Shown piece after piece: positions 1 to 7,061 of a DNA stretch of 14,193 bases (positions within the stretch are counted from its first letter, which is position 1; every line of letters begins with the position of its first letter). The stretch lies in contig JAFADI010000069.1 in NCBI GenBank assembly GCA_023424965.1, forward strand, positions 1-14,193, written 5' to 3'. The position numbers and the translations under genes were made by a program. The notes under the pieces were generated by a model. That model was not told the DNA's origin and searched no databases. It worked only from the letters and a program-made list of their open reading frames with translations. This DNA comes from Bacillota bacterium. GTDB taxonomy: Bacteria > Bacillota > Clostridia > Acetivibrionales > JAFADI01.

Positions 1-1
1 A

Positions 2-277
2 ATAATTTTATATGTAAACGCCATTTTTCTTGTGTTGAGAAATATAAGCCTGTGCAGCCTCGCAGACGGCTATCCCAGGATATTTTACGAAAGGGGCTAT
101 TCCATAAAGCATGTGGTGGCCCTGGACGCCGTGGCAATCCTGTTGTTCTTGCTCATCCATCGGATCAAGAGAAAAGTGGACAGGAGGATCAAGCGCAGGT
201 TTGAGGCAAATAAAAACGACGAGCAGAGCAAGAAATGGGATGAATGGTTCAAAAAAGGCCGGTACAAAGGAGAATAA
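2..277 (+). CDS. C-terminal part of an unidentified membrane protein (left-truncated)
   Basis: The frame is open from the first bases of the window to a TAA stop at 275-277, so this is the 3' end of a gene that starts outside. A GTG at 32 could be read as a start, but it has no ribosome binding site and the same frame continues upstream with hydrophobic residues, so I prefer a truncated gene. About 91 residues are visible. There is a hydrophobic beginning (IILYVNAIFLVL), a short polar loop, a second hydrophobic stretch (VVALDAVAILLFLLI), and then a very basic, charged cytoplasmic-looking tail rich in K, R, D and E. This is the pattern of a polytopic membrane protein ending with a positive-inside tail. 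I do not recognise the family and assign no function. Confidence 0.6.
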   Translation: MILYVNAIFLVLRNISLCSLADGYPRIFYERGYSIKHVVALDAVAILLFLLIHRIKRKVDRRIKRRFEANKNDEQSKKWDEWFKKGRYKGE

Positions 278-294
278 GCGGATTAATGCTGAGA

Positions 295-340
295 CGGTTT
301 ATCCTTACCCCGTTTGCAAAACCGCAAAGGGTGGAAACCG
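295..340 (+). terminator. Imperfect hairpin after the left-edge gene (weak terminator candidate)
   Basis: Three nested pairings can be seen: CGGTTT (295-300) with AAACCG (335-340), ACCC (307-310) with GGGT (329-332), and TTTGC (313-317) with GCAAA (324-328), around a six-base loop. Bulges interrupt the stem, and the downstream sequence is only moderately T-rich. It lies between the end of the membrane-protein gene and the promoter of the regulator gene. It may be a weak terminator or a structured leader element. Confidence 0.35.
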
Positions 341-368
341 ATACATTGCTGTTTATTCTTGCGCAGTG

Positions 369-397
369 TTGAAAAAAAACGGAATCTATGTTATGGT
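369..397 (+). promoter_or_regulatory. Putative sigma-A promoter of the DeoR-family regulator
   Basis: A TTGAAA -35 box at 369-374 is followed after exactly 17 bases by TATGGT at 392-397, which continues as an A-rich stretch. The inferred transcription start lies near 404, about 20 bases before the regulator's ATG. The -10 box matches the consensus at four of six positions. Confidence 0.5.
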
Positions 398-425
398 AAA
401 ATAATAAAAAACGTGAGGGTTATCT

Positions 426-1208
426 ATGTTTGCTGCGAAAAGAATTGAAAAAATTAAAGAGGTCATGCTGGAATACAAACGCGTAGACATATCCACCCTC
501 AGTTCCATCCTGTCCGTATCCGAGGCTACCATCAGAAGAGACCTGGAAAAGCTTGAAAATGAAGGTTTTCTTAAGAGAAGTTACGGAGGCGCAGTCCTTG
601 ATGAGGACATGAACGTGCAGCCGGCCCCTTCACGGGAAACCACTCCGAACCTGGATGAGAAAAAAATGGTGGGATACATTGCATCCCAGCTGGTTGAGAA
701 CAATGAGGCAATCATCATCGGTTCGGGCATAACCTGCCTTCAGTTTGCAAAACACCTCAAAAACAAAAAAAATCTGACCATTGTTACCAACAACGTACAC
801 ATTCCCTCCGAGCTGAGTTCAAACAAAGAAATCAAGGTGGTCCTTACAGGCGGAGATGTCATATATAATGACGAAAGCATGTCCATGGTGGGAGAGTTCG
901 CCCACAAGATGCTGGAAGACATCCATGTCAGCAAGGCCTTTCTCGGAACGGGGGGCGTGGATATCCAGTTCGGTTTCACCTCCAGCAACTCCGACATAGC
1001 GGTAATGTGGAACAAAATGTGCCGGGTTGCCAATGAAGTCATTATTCTTGGCGACTATACAAAATTCGGGAAAAAGAACTTCATCAAGCTGGGACCTTTG
1101 AATACTGCCGGCAAAATCGTCACAAACCAGGAAGTACCTGAGGAATTCAAAAAGTACTTTTTCGAAAACGGAATACCGATTTACACCAGTTATGAGCTAG
1201 AAAAATAA
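426..1208 (+). CDS. DeoR-family transcriptional regulator of sugar metabolism
   Basis: This is a 260-residue protein with the usual DeoR layout. Residues about 5-60 form the winged helix-turn-helix (KRIEKIKEVMLEY...SVSEATIRRDLEKLENEGFLKRSYGGAVL). Residues about 80-235 form the sugar-phosphate-sensing DeoRC domain, with the IIIGSGITCLQFA loop, the TIVTNN motif and the late ILGDYTKFGKKNF motif typical of the family. Length is normal for the family (about 250-260). The ATG at 426 has a GAGG ribosome binding site at 414-417. The next ATPase gene begins about 40 bases after the stop, so the two are probably cotranscribed. Family knowledge suggests it represses a sugar operon until a phosphorylated sugar binds. 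The likely targets are this locus, perhaps through the TTCAAAA repeats before the binding-protein gene. The effector is unknown. Confidence 0.9.
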   Translation: MFAAKRIEKIKEVMLEYKRVDISTLSSILSVSEATIRRDLEKLENEGFLKRSYGGAVLDEDMNVQPAPSRETTPNLDEKKMVGYIASQLVENNEAIIIGSGITCLQFAKHLKNKKNLTIVTNNVHIPSELSSNKEIKVVLTGGDVIYNDESMSMVGEFAHKMLEDIHVSKAFLGTGGVDIQFGFTSSNSDIAVMWNKMCRVANEVIILGDYTKFGKKNFIKLGPLNTAGKIVTNQEVPEEFKKYFFENGIPIYTSYELEK

Positions 1209-1248
1209 GGCTGTTATGTTCCAAAAGAACGGGTTCTGTGGAGGAATA

Positions 1249-2769
1249 ATGGAAAAGCTTTTACTGGAAATGCGGAGTATATCAAAGAGCTATAACGGAT
1301 ATGAGGTATTGAGGGATATCAATATATCCCTGAAGCATGGAGAAATTCACGCCATTCTCGGAGAGAACGGAGCGGGAAAGTCTGTTCTTATGCGGATCCT
1401 CGCAGGTGTGGAAGGCTGTGATTCGGGTGAAATTCTCATTGACGGGCAGCCTGTTTCCATGGACAATCCCCGGAAGGCGCAGGAACTGGGCATCAGCATC
1501 ATATTTCAGGACTCCCAGCTTGTTTCCTCCCTCAATGTAATCGACAATATTTTTTTGGGACGGTGGCCTATCCGTACCTTCAAGCTGCTTCCCATCATTA
1601 ACTGGGGCAGGACCTTCAAAGATTTTGAAAGGCTGCTGGAGGACCTGGAGTTTGAAATTGATCCCCATGCAAAGGTTTCCAGCCTTGGTGCAGGACAGCG
1701 GAAGATGGTGGAAGTGGCAAAGGCTCTGTGCTGGCAATCGAGGGTCCTGATTATCGATGAAGCTACAGCCGTTCTGACGGACCATGAAACGGAAAAACTG
1801 TTCAAAATCCTCGAAAAGATAAAACACATGGGTGTTTCGATATTTTTCATCTCCCATAAAATCAATGAAGTGGTGAAGATTGCGGACAGGGTGACTGTTT
1901 TAAGGGATGGCAGCCTGATTGACACTTCCGAGGCAAAAGATGCAGATATGACGTCCATCGTGTACAAAATGGCAGGAAGAGAATTTGTCAACAGGTATCC
2001 CAAAATCAATAAAGAAATCGGAAAAGAGGTTCTCAGGGTGGAACACCTGGGGGACAACGGCATTCTTGAGGATATTTCGTTTTCCATGAGACAAAGGGAG
2101 ATATTGGGCCTGACAGGCCTGGTGGGTTCGGGAAGGACCGCCGTAGCCAGGGCAATTGTAGGCTTGAACAGGCTGAACAAAGGCAAAATTTTTATCAACG
2201 GAAGAGAACAATGCATCGCAGGACCTGCGGACGCAATAAGGAATAAAATCGGCTTCATTTCGGAAAACAGGAATGAAAGCCTGATATATAATTTTGGCAT
2301 TCAAGAGAACATTTCCATTTCGGACATGTCCAGCGTGGCAACCAATTATAACATTGACCTGGCTCTGGAAAAGAGACTGACGGACCATTATATAAAGCAG
2401 CTGGGCATCAAAGCTAGGGACGCCGGACAGAGGGTAAAGCAGCTGAGCGGTGGAAACCAGCAGAAGGTAATGATTGCAAGGAGCCTGCTGACATGCTCGC
2501 GCATATTTATCTTCGATGAGCCCACAAAGGGATTGGATATCCCTTCGAAGGTTGAAACCTACAACCTGATGAATGAGTTTATTCTCAGAGAAGGAGCCAT
2601 TCTATTCATTTCTTCCGACCTGGAGGAGTTAATCGGCATGTGCGACAGAATCCTCATTCTGAACAAGGGAAGGATTGTCGGCGAATTATCAGGCAAGGAA
2701 ATGAAGGAAACAAGCATCGTCTTTTATGCTTCCGTCGGTGAAGACAAACAACAATCCCGGATGAACTAA
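1249..2769 (+). CDS. Sugar ABC transporter, double-domain ATP-binding protein (RbsA/MglA type), copy 1
   Basis: I chose the ATG at 1249 because GGAGG (1240-1244) precedes it by four bases. An in-frame ATG at 1216 has no such site. The 506-residue protein has two ABC domains. Domain 1 has Walker A GENGAGKS (38-45), a degenerate signature LGAGQRKMVEVAKAL, Walker B ending LIIDEATAVL (the usual DEPT is DEAT here) and the switch FFISHK. Domain 2 has the family's altered P-loop GLVGSGRT (290-297, R replacing the Walker lysine), a full signature LSGGNQQKVMIARSL (from 399) and Walker B FIFDEPTKGLD. This is the normal asymmetry of CUT2 ATPases, which energise import of ribose-, galactose- or xylose-like sugars through RbsC-type permeases. 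It differs clearly from the second ATPase downstream, so it is not a recent duplicate. The substrate is not predictable. Confidence 0.9.
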   Translation: MEKLLLEMRSISKSYNGYEVLRDINISLKHGEIHAILGENGAGKSVLMRILAGVEGCDSGEILIDGQPVSMDNPRKAQELGISIIFQDSQLVSSLNVIDNIFLGRWPIRTFKLLPIINWGRTFKDFERLLEDLEFEIDPHAKVSSLGAGQRKMVEVAKALCWQSRVLIIDEATAVLTDHETEKLFKILEKIKHMGVSIFFISHKINEVVKIADRVTVLRDGSLIDTSEAKDADMTSIVYKMAGREFVNRYPKINKEIGKEVLRVEHLGDNGILEDISFSMRQREILGLTGLVGSGRTAVARAIVGLNRLNKGKIFINGREQCIAGPADAIRNKIGFISENRNESLIYNFGIQENISISDMSSVATNYNIDLALEKRLTDHYIKQLGIKARDAGQRVKQLSGGNQQKVMIARSLLTCSRIFIFDEPTKGLDIPSKVETYNLMNEFILREGAILFISSDLEELIGMCDRILILNKGRIVGELSGKEMKETSIVFYASVGEDKQQSRMN

Positions 2770-2800
2770 AATCATTTCCAGCCAGTTCAACATCTACAGA

Positions 2801-2870
2801 TCTTCAAAAACACAAAAAATATTTTCAAAATCAATCAAACTATTTCAAAAATAAAAAAATATTTCAAAAA
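2801..2870 (+). promoter_or_regulatory. Four phased TTCAAAA repeats (candidate operator or curved-DNA array)
   Basis: The element TTCAAAA occurs four times: TCTTCAAAAA at 2801, ATTTTCAAAA at 2821, TATTTCAAAA at 2841 and ATTTCAAAAA at 2861. The central C bases lie at 2805, 2826, 2846 and 2865, so successive spacings are 21, 20 and 19 bases, about two helical turns each. DeoR-family repressors often bind arrays of short direct repeats, and phased A-tracts also bend DNA or act as UP elements. The array lies directly upstream of the TATAAT box at 2901. Which role applies is inference. Confidence 0.45.
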
Positions 2871-2900
2871 AAGAAGGGTTTTTGCAAGAACCGGCGAATA

Positions 2901-2906
2901 TATAAT
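2901..2906 (+). promoter_or_regulatory. Perfect TATAAT -10 box upstream of the binding-protein gene
   Basis: TATAAT occurs at 2901-2906. No good -35 box lies at 16-18 bases; the closest TTG-like hexamer, TTGCAA at 2882-2887, is only 13 bases away. Dependence on an activator or on the A-tract array upstream would explain this. An internal promoter here would let the binding protein be made in excess over the first ATPase. Transcription from about 2913 would give a leader of about 190 bases. Confidence 0.4.
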
Positions 2907-2965
2907 AACCAGGAGGCCGGCAAGCAACTGCCTGTACATTGCTGCTTATTTTTGGAAAGGAGGGG

Positions 2966-3052
2966 GTGAATGCCGGGACTTTTGTCCGGGAAACAGGCGG
3001 TGGACTGAAGCCGGTCTTAAAGGGGCTTGAAATTCAAGGTCCCGTGGTTTGA
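2966..3052 (+). other. Short leader reading frame(s) with a strong ribosome binding site and hairpin
   Basis: An extended Shine-Dalgarno run (AAAGGAGGGGGTGA, about 2956-2969) lies far from the binding-protein start. It can serve a GTG at 2966 (28 codons, stop TGA at 3050-3052) or, with better spacing, an ATG at 2970 (12 codons, MPGLLSGKQAVD, stop at 3006-3008). The early codons overlap a perfect 7-bp stem, CCGGGAC (2973-2979) with GTCCGGG (2984-2990), around a TTTT loop. This may be a translated leader peptide or an mRNA stabiliser. Neither peptide resembles anything I know. Confidence 0.3.
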
Positions 3053-3104
3053 CCAGCATGCAAATCTGCTGGAGAATTTTAATTTAAAAGGAGGAAAATT
3101 TCTA

Positions 3105-4154
3105 ATGGCAAGATTTTCCAAGAAAAGCAGTCTGATCTCACTGGTACTGGTTGCAGCGGTGATGTTATCCCTGCTGGCAGGCTGCGGAAGCAGCGATAAC
3201 GCCGGAGCCGGATCGACTCCCCCGAAGGCGGAAGAACAGGGCGGCAAGAGCGCTGAAAATACTCCTGCCCAGGAAACCAAGCAATACTATTTTGTATTCA
3301 TCCCCAAGGTAGTTCACCCCTGGTATGAGGCAGTTAAAACAGGTGCTACCGCCGCCATCGAAGAGTACAAAAAACAGGGCATAGAAATAAAATTCGAATG
3401 GGATGCTCCACCGACGGCAGATGTTGTCGTACATACGCAAAAGATCGAATCCTCCGTGGCCAAAAAGCCCAGTGTTATTGCCGTTTCCGTTCTGGATGAA
3501 GCTTCTGACGCCCCCATCATCGATCAGGCGGTAGACGCGGGAGCCAAGGTTGTGACCTTCGACTGTGATGCCCCCAAAAGCAAAAGGACCATGTTTGTGG
3601 GCCATAACAAAAACGAGCAGGACGGGGCTGAACTGGCGGACTTGCTGGCAAAGAACATTGGAGAGAAGGGTGAGGTTGCCATACTGAGCGGTTCCCTGAG
3701 TGCGCCCAACCATAAAGAGCGTGTTGCAGGGTTCAAAAAGGCAATGGAAAAGTATCCCGAAATTAAGATTGTCACCGAACAGGCAGACAATGACGACCTT
3801 GAGAAAGCCATTGCACTGACGGAAAACATACTGAAGGCAAATCCCAATGTGAAGGGTATCTTCGGCTGCAACGCCAGCAATCCTATCGGTGCGGCCCGTG
3901 CGGTCAAGGATGCGGGCAAGACGGGTAAGGTTGCAATTGTAGGAATGGATGACATGCCTGAAACCATGCAGTTTATTGAGGAGGGCGTAATTTTGGGCAC
4001 CAAGGTGCAGCGGGTTTTTGATATCGGCTACAACGCCATCAAGTACATGGTTGACATTGCGGACGGCAAAAGCGTTCCCGCCGAATATCAGACAGGTTCC
4101 TACATCGTTACAAAAGACAACATGGACGAATACAAGAAAAACACCGCAAAGTAA
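3105..4154 (+). CDS. Sugar ABC transporter substrate-binding lipoprotein (RbsB-like, Peripla_BP_4)
   Basis: The ATG at 3105 follows AAGGAGG at 3088-3094 and starts with a classic lipoprotein signal: KK near the N-terminus, a hydrophobic core and lipobox LLAGC with Cys27. An in-frame TTG at 3027 is not credible. The 349-residue protein has a low-complexity linker after Cys27 (S, G, A, P, E, Q), then a type I periplasmic-binding fold from about residue 58. Recognisable blocks are YYFVFIPKVVHPWYEAVKTGA at the start, PSVIAVSVLD, VDAGAKVVTFDCDAP, VAILSGS, KGIFGCNASNPIGAARAVKDAG, KVAIVGMDDMPE and GTKVQRVFDIGYNAIKYM. It captures an extracellular sugar and delivers it to the permease encoded downstream. 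Its position between two ATPase genes makes it the centre of the locus. Ligand identity cannot be read from the sequence; pentoses, hexoses, inositol and AI-2 are all possible for this family. Confidence 0.92.
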   Translation: MARFSKKSSLISLVLVAAVMLSLLAGCGSSDNAGAGSTPPKAEEQGGKSAENTPAQETKQYYFVFIPKVVHPWYEAVKTGATAAIEEYKKQGIEIKFEWDAPPTADVVVHTQKIESSVAKKPSVIAVSVLDEASDAPIIDQAVDAGAKVVTFDCDAPKSKRTMFVGHNKNEQDGAELADLLAKNIGEKGEVAILSGSLSAPNHKERVAGFKKAMEKYPEIKIVTEQADNDDLEKAIALTENILKANPNVKGIFGCNASNPIGAARAVKDAGKTGKVAIVGMDDMPETMQFIEEGVILGTKVQRVFDIGYNAIKYMVDIADGKSVPAEYQTGSYIVTKDNMDEYKKNTAK

Positions 4155-4171
4155 AATTGCATCGAAGGGTG

Positions 4172-4307
4172 ATGGAGATGGCCGGAATTAAAAAGAGACA
4201 TAGGCAACACCTTCAAGGCAATAATTGAGTCCCCACTCAAGATCATTACAAAGAATGTGAAGCAAATATCTCATAGCAATTATAACATAGACATCAGCAA
4301 CCGGTAA
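4172..4307 (+). pseudogene. Possible frameshifted remnant with a HAMP-like segment
   Basis: Frame 3 between stops at 4170 and 4305 is open for 44 residues and reads RDIGNTFKAIIESPLKI, then ITKNVKQISHSNYNIDISNR. The SPLK-ITKNVKQIS block resembles the HAMP region of chemotaxis receptors or histidine kinases. It has no start codon of its own. An ATG at 4172 or 4178, just after a GGGTG ribosome-site-like run, is in another frame. Removing one A from the A5 run at 4190-4194 would join it into a continuous MEMAGIKRDIGNTFK... product. A decayed gene fragment is the simplest reading, but chance cannot be excluded for so short a stretch. Confidence 0.3.
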
Positions 4308-4323
4308 GAAATATTTCTGGATT

Positions 4324-4365
4324 CCGGCAGGGGCAGCGACTGAAGTGAAGGAGCTCCCCTGCCGG
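4324..4365 (+). other. Perfect 10-bp intercistronic stem-loop
   Basis: CCGGCAGGGG at 4324-4333 pairs perfectly with CCCCTGCCGG at 4356-4365 around a 22-base loop that carries an AAGGAG motif. No T-run follows, so it is not a standard terminator. Such stems between binding-protein and transporter genes commonly protect the upstream message from 3' exonucleases and lower expression of the downstream genes. That would suit the excess of binding protein normally needed here. Confidence 0.6.
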
Positions 4366-4411
4366 GAAAAGTTTCAGTGCTGGGGTTGATTTTGGGAAAG
4401 GATGTGTAGAT

Positions 4412-5905
4412 GTGGTAAAACACCCGGCTCTAGAAGTTAAAAATATTGACAAGGCATTTCCAGGTGTTAAGGCATTGAACGATGTGAGTTTCATGCTTGA
4501 CAGGGGAGAAATTCACGCCCTGGTCGGAGAAAACGGAGCGGGCAAAAGCACCCTGGTGAATGTGATCATGGGCCTGCTCCAGCCCGATTCAGGAGAGATT
4601 TACTTGAGCGAAAAAAAGGTTGTCATCGATTCCCCTCAGACGGCTCTTTCCATGGGTATAGGCATAGTTCCCCAGGAGCTTAACCTGATTCCGCAGTGTT
4701 CCGTTGCGGAGAACATCTTCCTGGGAATGGAGAAGTTAAAGCCAGGCCTCCCTCTGATAGACTGGGCCTCGGTCTATCATGACGCTGAAATCGTCCTGCA
4801 GAAGATAGGAATCAAGATTGATGTAAGGGCCAGGGTGAGAAACATGAGCGTTGCTTACCAGCAGATTGTCCAGATTGCAAGAGCCATTGCTTTCGGAGCC
4901 GAGATTCTTATATTGGATGAGCCCACGGCCTGTCTCACCAGCCAGGAGGCGGACCGTTTGTTCGAAATACTGGACCAGTTCAGGGAAGAGGGAAAATCCA
5001 TCATATTTATTTCACACCATATGGAAGAAATCGAGAAAATATCGGACAGGGTATCCGTCATGCGGGATGGCAGCCTGATCGGCACATTAAACATGCAGGA
5101 TACAGATATTGATGAAATCATCAGGCTGATGGTGGGAAGAGAGGTTGAGAAAAAGAGCAAGGTACGAAAAACCTCTTCTTCAGACCGCTGTATACTGAAG
5201 GTTGACAATCTTGGGAGAAAAAATGAATTCCGCAATATAAGCTTTTCAATCCATGAAGGAGAAATATTCGGTATTGCCGGACTGGTGGGAGCCGGAAGGA
5301 CAGAGCTTGTAAGAGCCATATTCGGGGAAACCCGGCCGACGGAGGGAGAAATTTTCTGGCAGGGGGAAAAGGTTTCAATTTCCTCGCCCCATAACGCGAT
5401 TAACCTGGGAATTGGCTATGTGCCCGAAGAAAGAAGAAAAGACGGGATATTTCCGGGGATTTCCGTATCTGAAAACATTTCAATGCCCATTTTACCCAAC
5501 CTTGTAAAGTGGATAGGTATCAACCATGCTCGCAAAAAAGAGCTGGCGATAAAATATATCAATGAACTGCGCATCAAGACGCCTTCTCCGGAGAAGCAAA
5601 TAAAATTGCTGAGCGGAGGAAATCAGCAAAAAGCAATACTGGCCAGGTGGCTTGCAAAAAAAGTCAAGCTGCTGATACTGGATGAGCCCACCCGCGGGAT
5701 CGATGTCAACGCCAAAGGGGAGATTCACGAGCTCATAAGAAAACTTGCGGACGACGGACTGGCCGTTATCATAATCTCTTCAGAGCTGGAGGAAGTGATT
5801 AACCTTTCAGACCGCATCATGGTGATGCATGAGGGAAATGCAAAAGGCTTTCTTGATACCCAGGACATCTCTCAGGAAGAAATATTGAAGGTCGCTTTGA
5901 GCTAG
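4412..5905 (+). CDS. Sugar ABC transporter, double-domain ATP-binding protein (RbsA/MglA type), copy 2
   Basis: The start is GTG at 4412 with AAAGGA about nine bases upstream. The overlapping ATG at 4410 runs at once into a stop. The protein has 497 residues. Domain 1 has a canonical Walker A GENGAGKST (39-47), a divergent signature MSVAYQQIVQIARAI, an intact Walker B LILDEPTACL and switch FISHHMEE. Domain 2 has GLVGAGRT (290-297), signature LSGGNQQKAILARWL (from 400) and LLILDEPTRGIDVNAKGEI, which is close to textbook for CUT2 ATPases. It follows the binding-protein gene and precedes the permease gene by about 28 bases, so it is the likely dedicated partner of that permease. It keeps DEPT in domain 1, where the first ATPase has DEAT. 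Confidence 0.93.
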   Translation: MVKHPALEVKNIDKAFPGVKALNDVSFMLDRGEIHALVGENGAGKSTLVNVIMGLLQPDSGEIYLSEKKVVIDSPQTALSMGIGIVPQELNLIPQCSVAENIFLGMEKLKPGLPLIDWASVYHDAEIVLQKIGIKIDVRARVRNMSVAYQQIVQIARAIAFGAEILILDEPTACLTSQEADRLFEILDQFREEGKSIIFISHHMEEIEKISDRVSVMRDGSLIGTLNMQDTDIDEIIRLMVGREVEKKSKVRKTSSSDRCILKVDNLGRKNEFRNISFSIHEGEIFGIAGLVGAGRTELVRAIFGETRPTEGEIFWQGEKVSISSPHNAINLGIGYVPEERRKDGIFPGISVSENISMPILPNLVKWIGINHARKKELAIKYINELRIKTPSPEKQIKLLSGGNQQKAILARWLAKKVKLLILDEPTRGIDVNAKGEIHELIRKLADDGLAVIIISSELEEVINLSDRIMVMHEGNAKGFLDTQDISQEEILKVALS

Positions 5906-5933
5906 ACGGAATAATTAGAAGGGGGACGTTAAA

Positions 5934-6929
5934 GTGAGTACTAAATCCAATACGAGTTTGAATTCACTCAATACATTTTCAGACAGACTAAAAAATATTT
6001 TCAGGTCGACCGAAAGCGGAATTTTCCTGGCGCTGCTGATTATTTCCGTACTGCTCACCATTGTAAATCCTAACTTTGCGACCAGTTACAACCTGGGCAC
6101 ACTGGTAAGGCAGTTTTCCTTTACCACAATGATAGCCTTCGGGCAAACCCTGGTGCTGATCAGTGCGGGAATAGATCTTTCGGTAGGAGCCGTAGCAGGA
6201 CTTTGCGGCATTTTAAGCGCATGGCTCATGGTGAATACCGGTGTGGACCCCTATTTGTGCATAATCATCGGAGTGTTGATCGGAACGCTGTGTGGCGCCA
6301 TGAACGGGTTTTTCATAACAAAGATCAAATTGAATCCTTTCATTGTGACCCTGGCCACAGGAGAAATTTTCGGAGGATTGATTTTGGTCATAACCAAGGG
6401 CTGGGCCATAACGAATCTTCCTAAAAAGGTCACATATCTGGGGCAGGGAATGATAGGATTCATACCTATCCCTGTAATTATGATGCTGATTTTAGCGGTA
6501 ATCTTCATTTATATTCTCAGGAACACCCCATTCGGACGGTATATTTACGCAATCGGAGGAAATGAATCTGCCTCCCGCCTGGTGGGAGTGAAGGTAAACA
6601 ATGTCAAAATCGGCGTATATGCAATTTCAGGGTGCATGGCGGCTTTTTCAGGAATAATATTTGTTTGCCGTCTTGCCGCAGGCCAGCCGTCGGTGGGGCA
6701 GAACTGGGTCATGCCTTCGGTCACGGCGGCAATCATCGGCGGAACATCTCTAAGCGGCGGTGAAGGCGGTATCCTGGGTACAGTCATCGGGGCCGCCTTG
6801 ATGGGGGTTCTCTCCAACGCAATCGTTCTTCTGAATGTATCGGCCTATTGGGAGAAGGTTATCATCGGCACCGTGGTGTTGCTGGCCGTCGTACTTGACA
6901 GGGTCCGGGCGAAAATGAACCAGAATTAG
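5934..6929 (+). CDS. Sugar ABC transporter permease (RbsC-like, BPD_transp_2)
   Basis: The start is GTG at 5934, preceded by a GGGGG run around 5920-5925. The 331-residue protein is highly hydrophobic, with roughly eight to ten membrane segments after a polar 25-residue N-terminus. Two family hallmarks are visible. One is the QTLVLISAGIDLSVGAVAGL block (GIDLSVG at 79-85). The other is the cytoplasmic coupling region AAIIGGTSLSGGEGGILGTVIGA near the C-terminus, which contacts the ATPase. Length is normal for RbsC (about 320-330). It forms the translocation channel, presumably as a homodimer, because no second permease gene is present. It lies 28 bases behind the second ATPase, clearly in the same operon, and ends the transporter locus. 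Confidence 0.93.
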   Translation: MSTKSNTSLNSLNTFSDRLKNIFRSTESGIFLALLIISVLLTIVNPNFATSYNLGTLVRQFSFTTMIAFGQTLVLISAGIDLSVGAVAGLCGILSAWLMVNTGVDPYLCIIIGVLIGTLCGAMNGFFITKIKLNPFIVTLATGEIFGGLILVITKGWAITNLPKKVTYLGQGMIGFIPIPVIMMLILAVIFIYILRNTPFGRYIYAIGGNESASRLVGVKVNNVKIGVYAISGCMAAFSGIIFVCRLAAGQPSVGQNWVMPSVTAAIIGGTSLSGGEGGILGTVIGAALMGVLSNAIVLLNVSAYWEKVIIGTVVLLAVVLDRVRAKMNQN

Positions 6930-6987
6930 AAAAAAGGATGGCGCCGCAGAGAAAAAAATATAAACTTTTTAGTAAAAAATTCAATTA

Positions 6988-6993
6988 TATAAT
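6988..6993 (+). promoter_or_regulatory. Weak promoter candidate (TATAAT) before the LUD gene
   Basis: A TATAAT hexamer lies in the very AT-rich gap between the permease and the LUD-domain gene. No convincing -35 box is at the right distance, and AT-rich sequence gives such matches by chance. If real, it would separate the LUD gene from the transporter operon and give a leader of about 60 bases. Confidence 0.22.
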
Positions 6994-7061
6994 AATTTTT
7001 TATGTATTAAAATTAAGCTGGTAAATATACGTTAATCTGAATCCATGAGGGGGTTCTTTCG

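Noticed and set aside
1506..2300. A 264-codon minus-strand frame inside the first ATPase gene
   Set aside because: It is antisense to conserved ABC motifs, and its serine- and leucine-rich product is typical of reverse-strand shadows.
1249..5905. The two ATPase genes as a recent tandem duplication
   Set aside because: The proteins differ throughout, including in signature and Walker B residues, and the DNA shows no long matching stretches. They share only family-level similarity.
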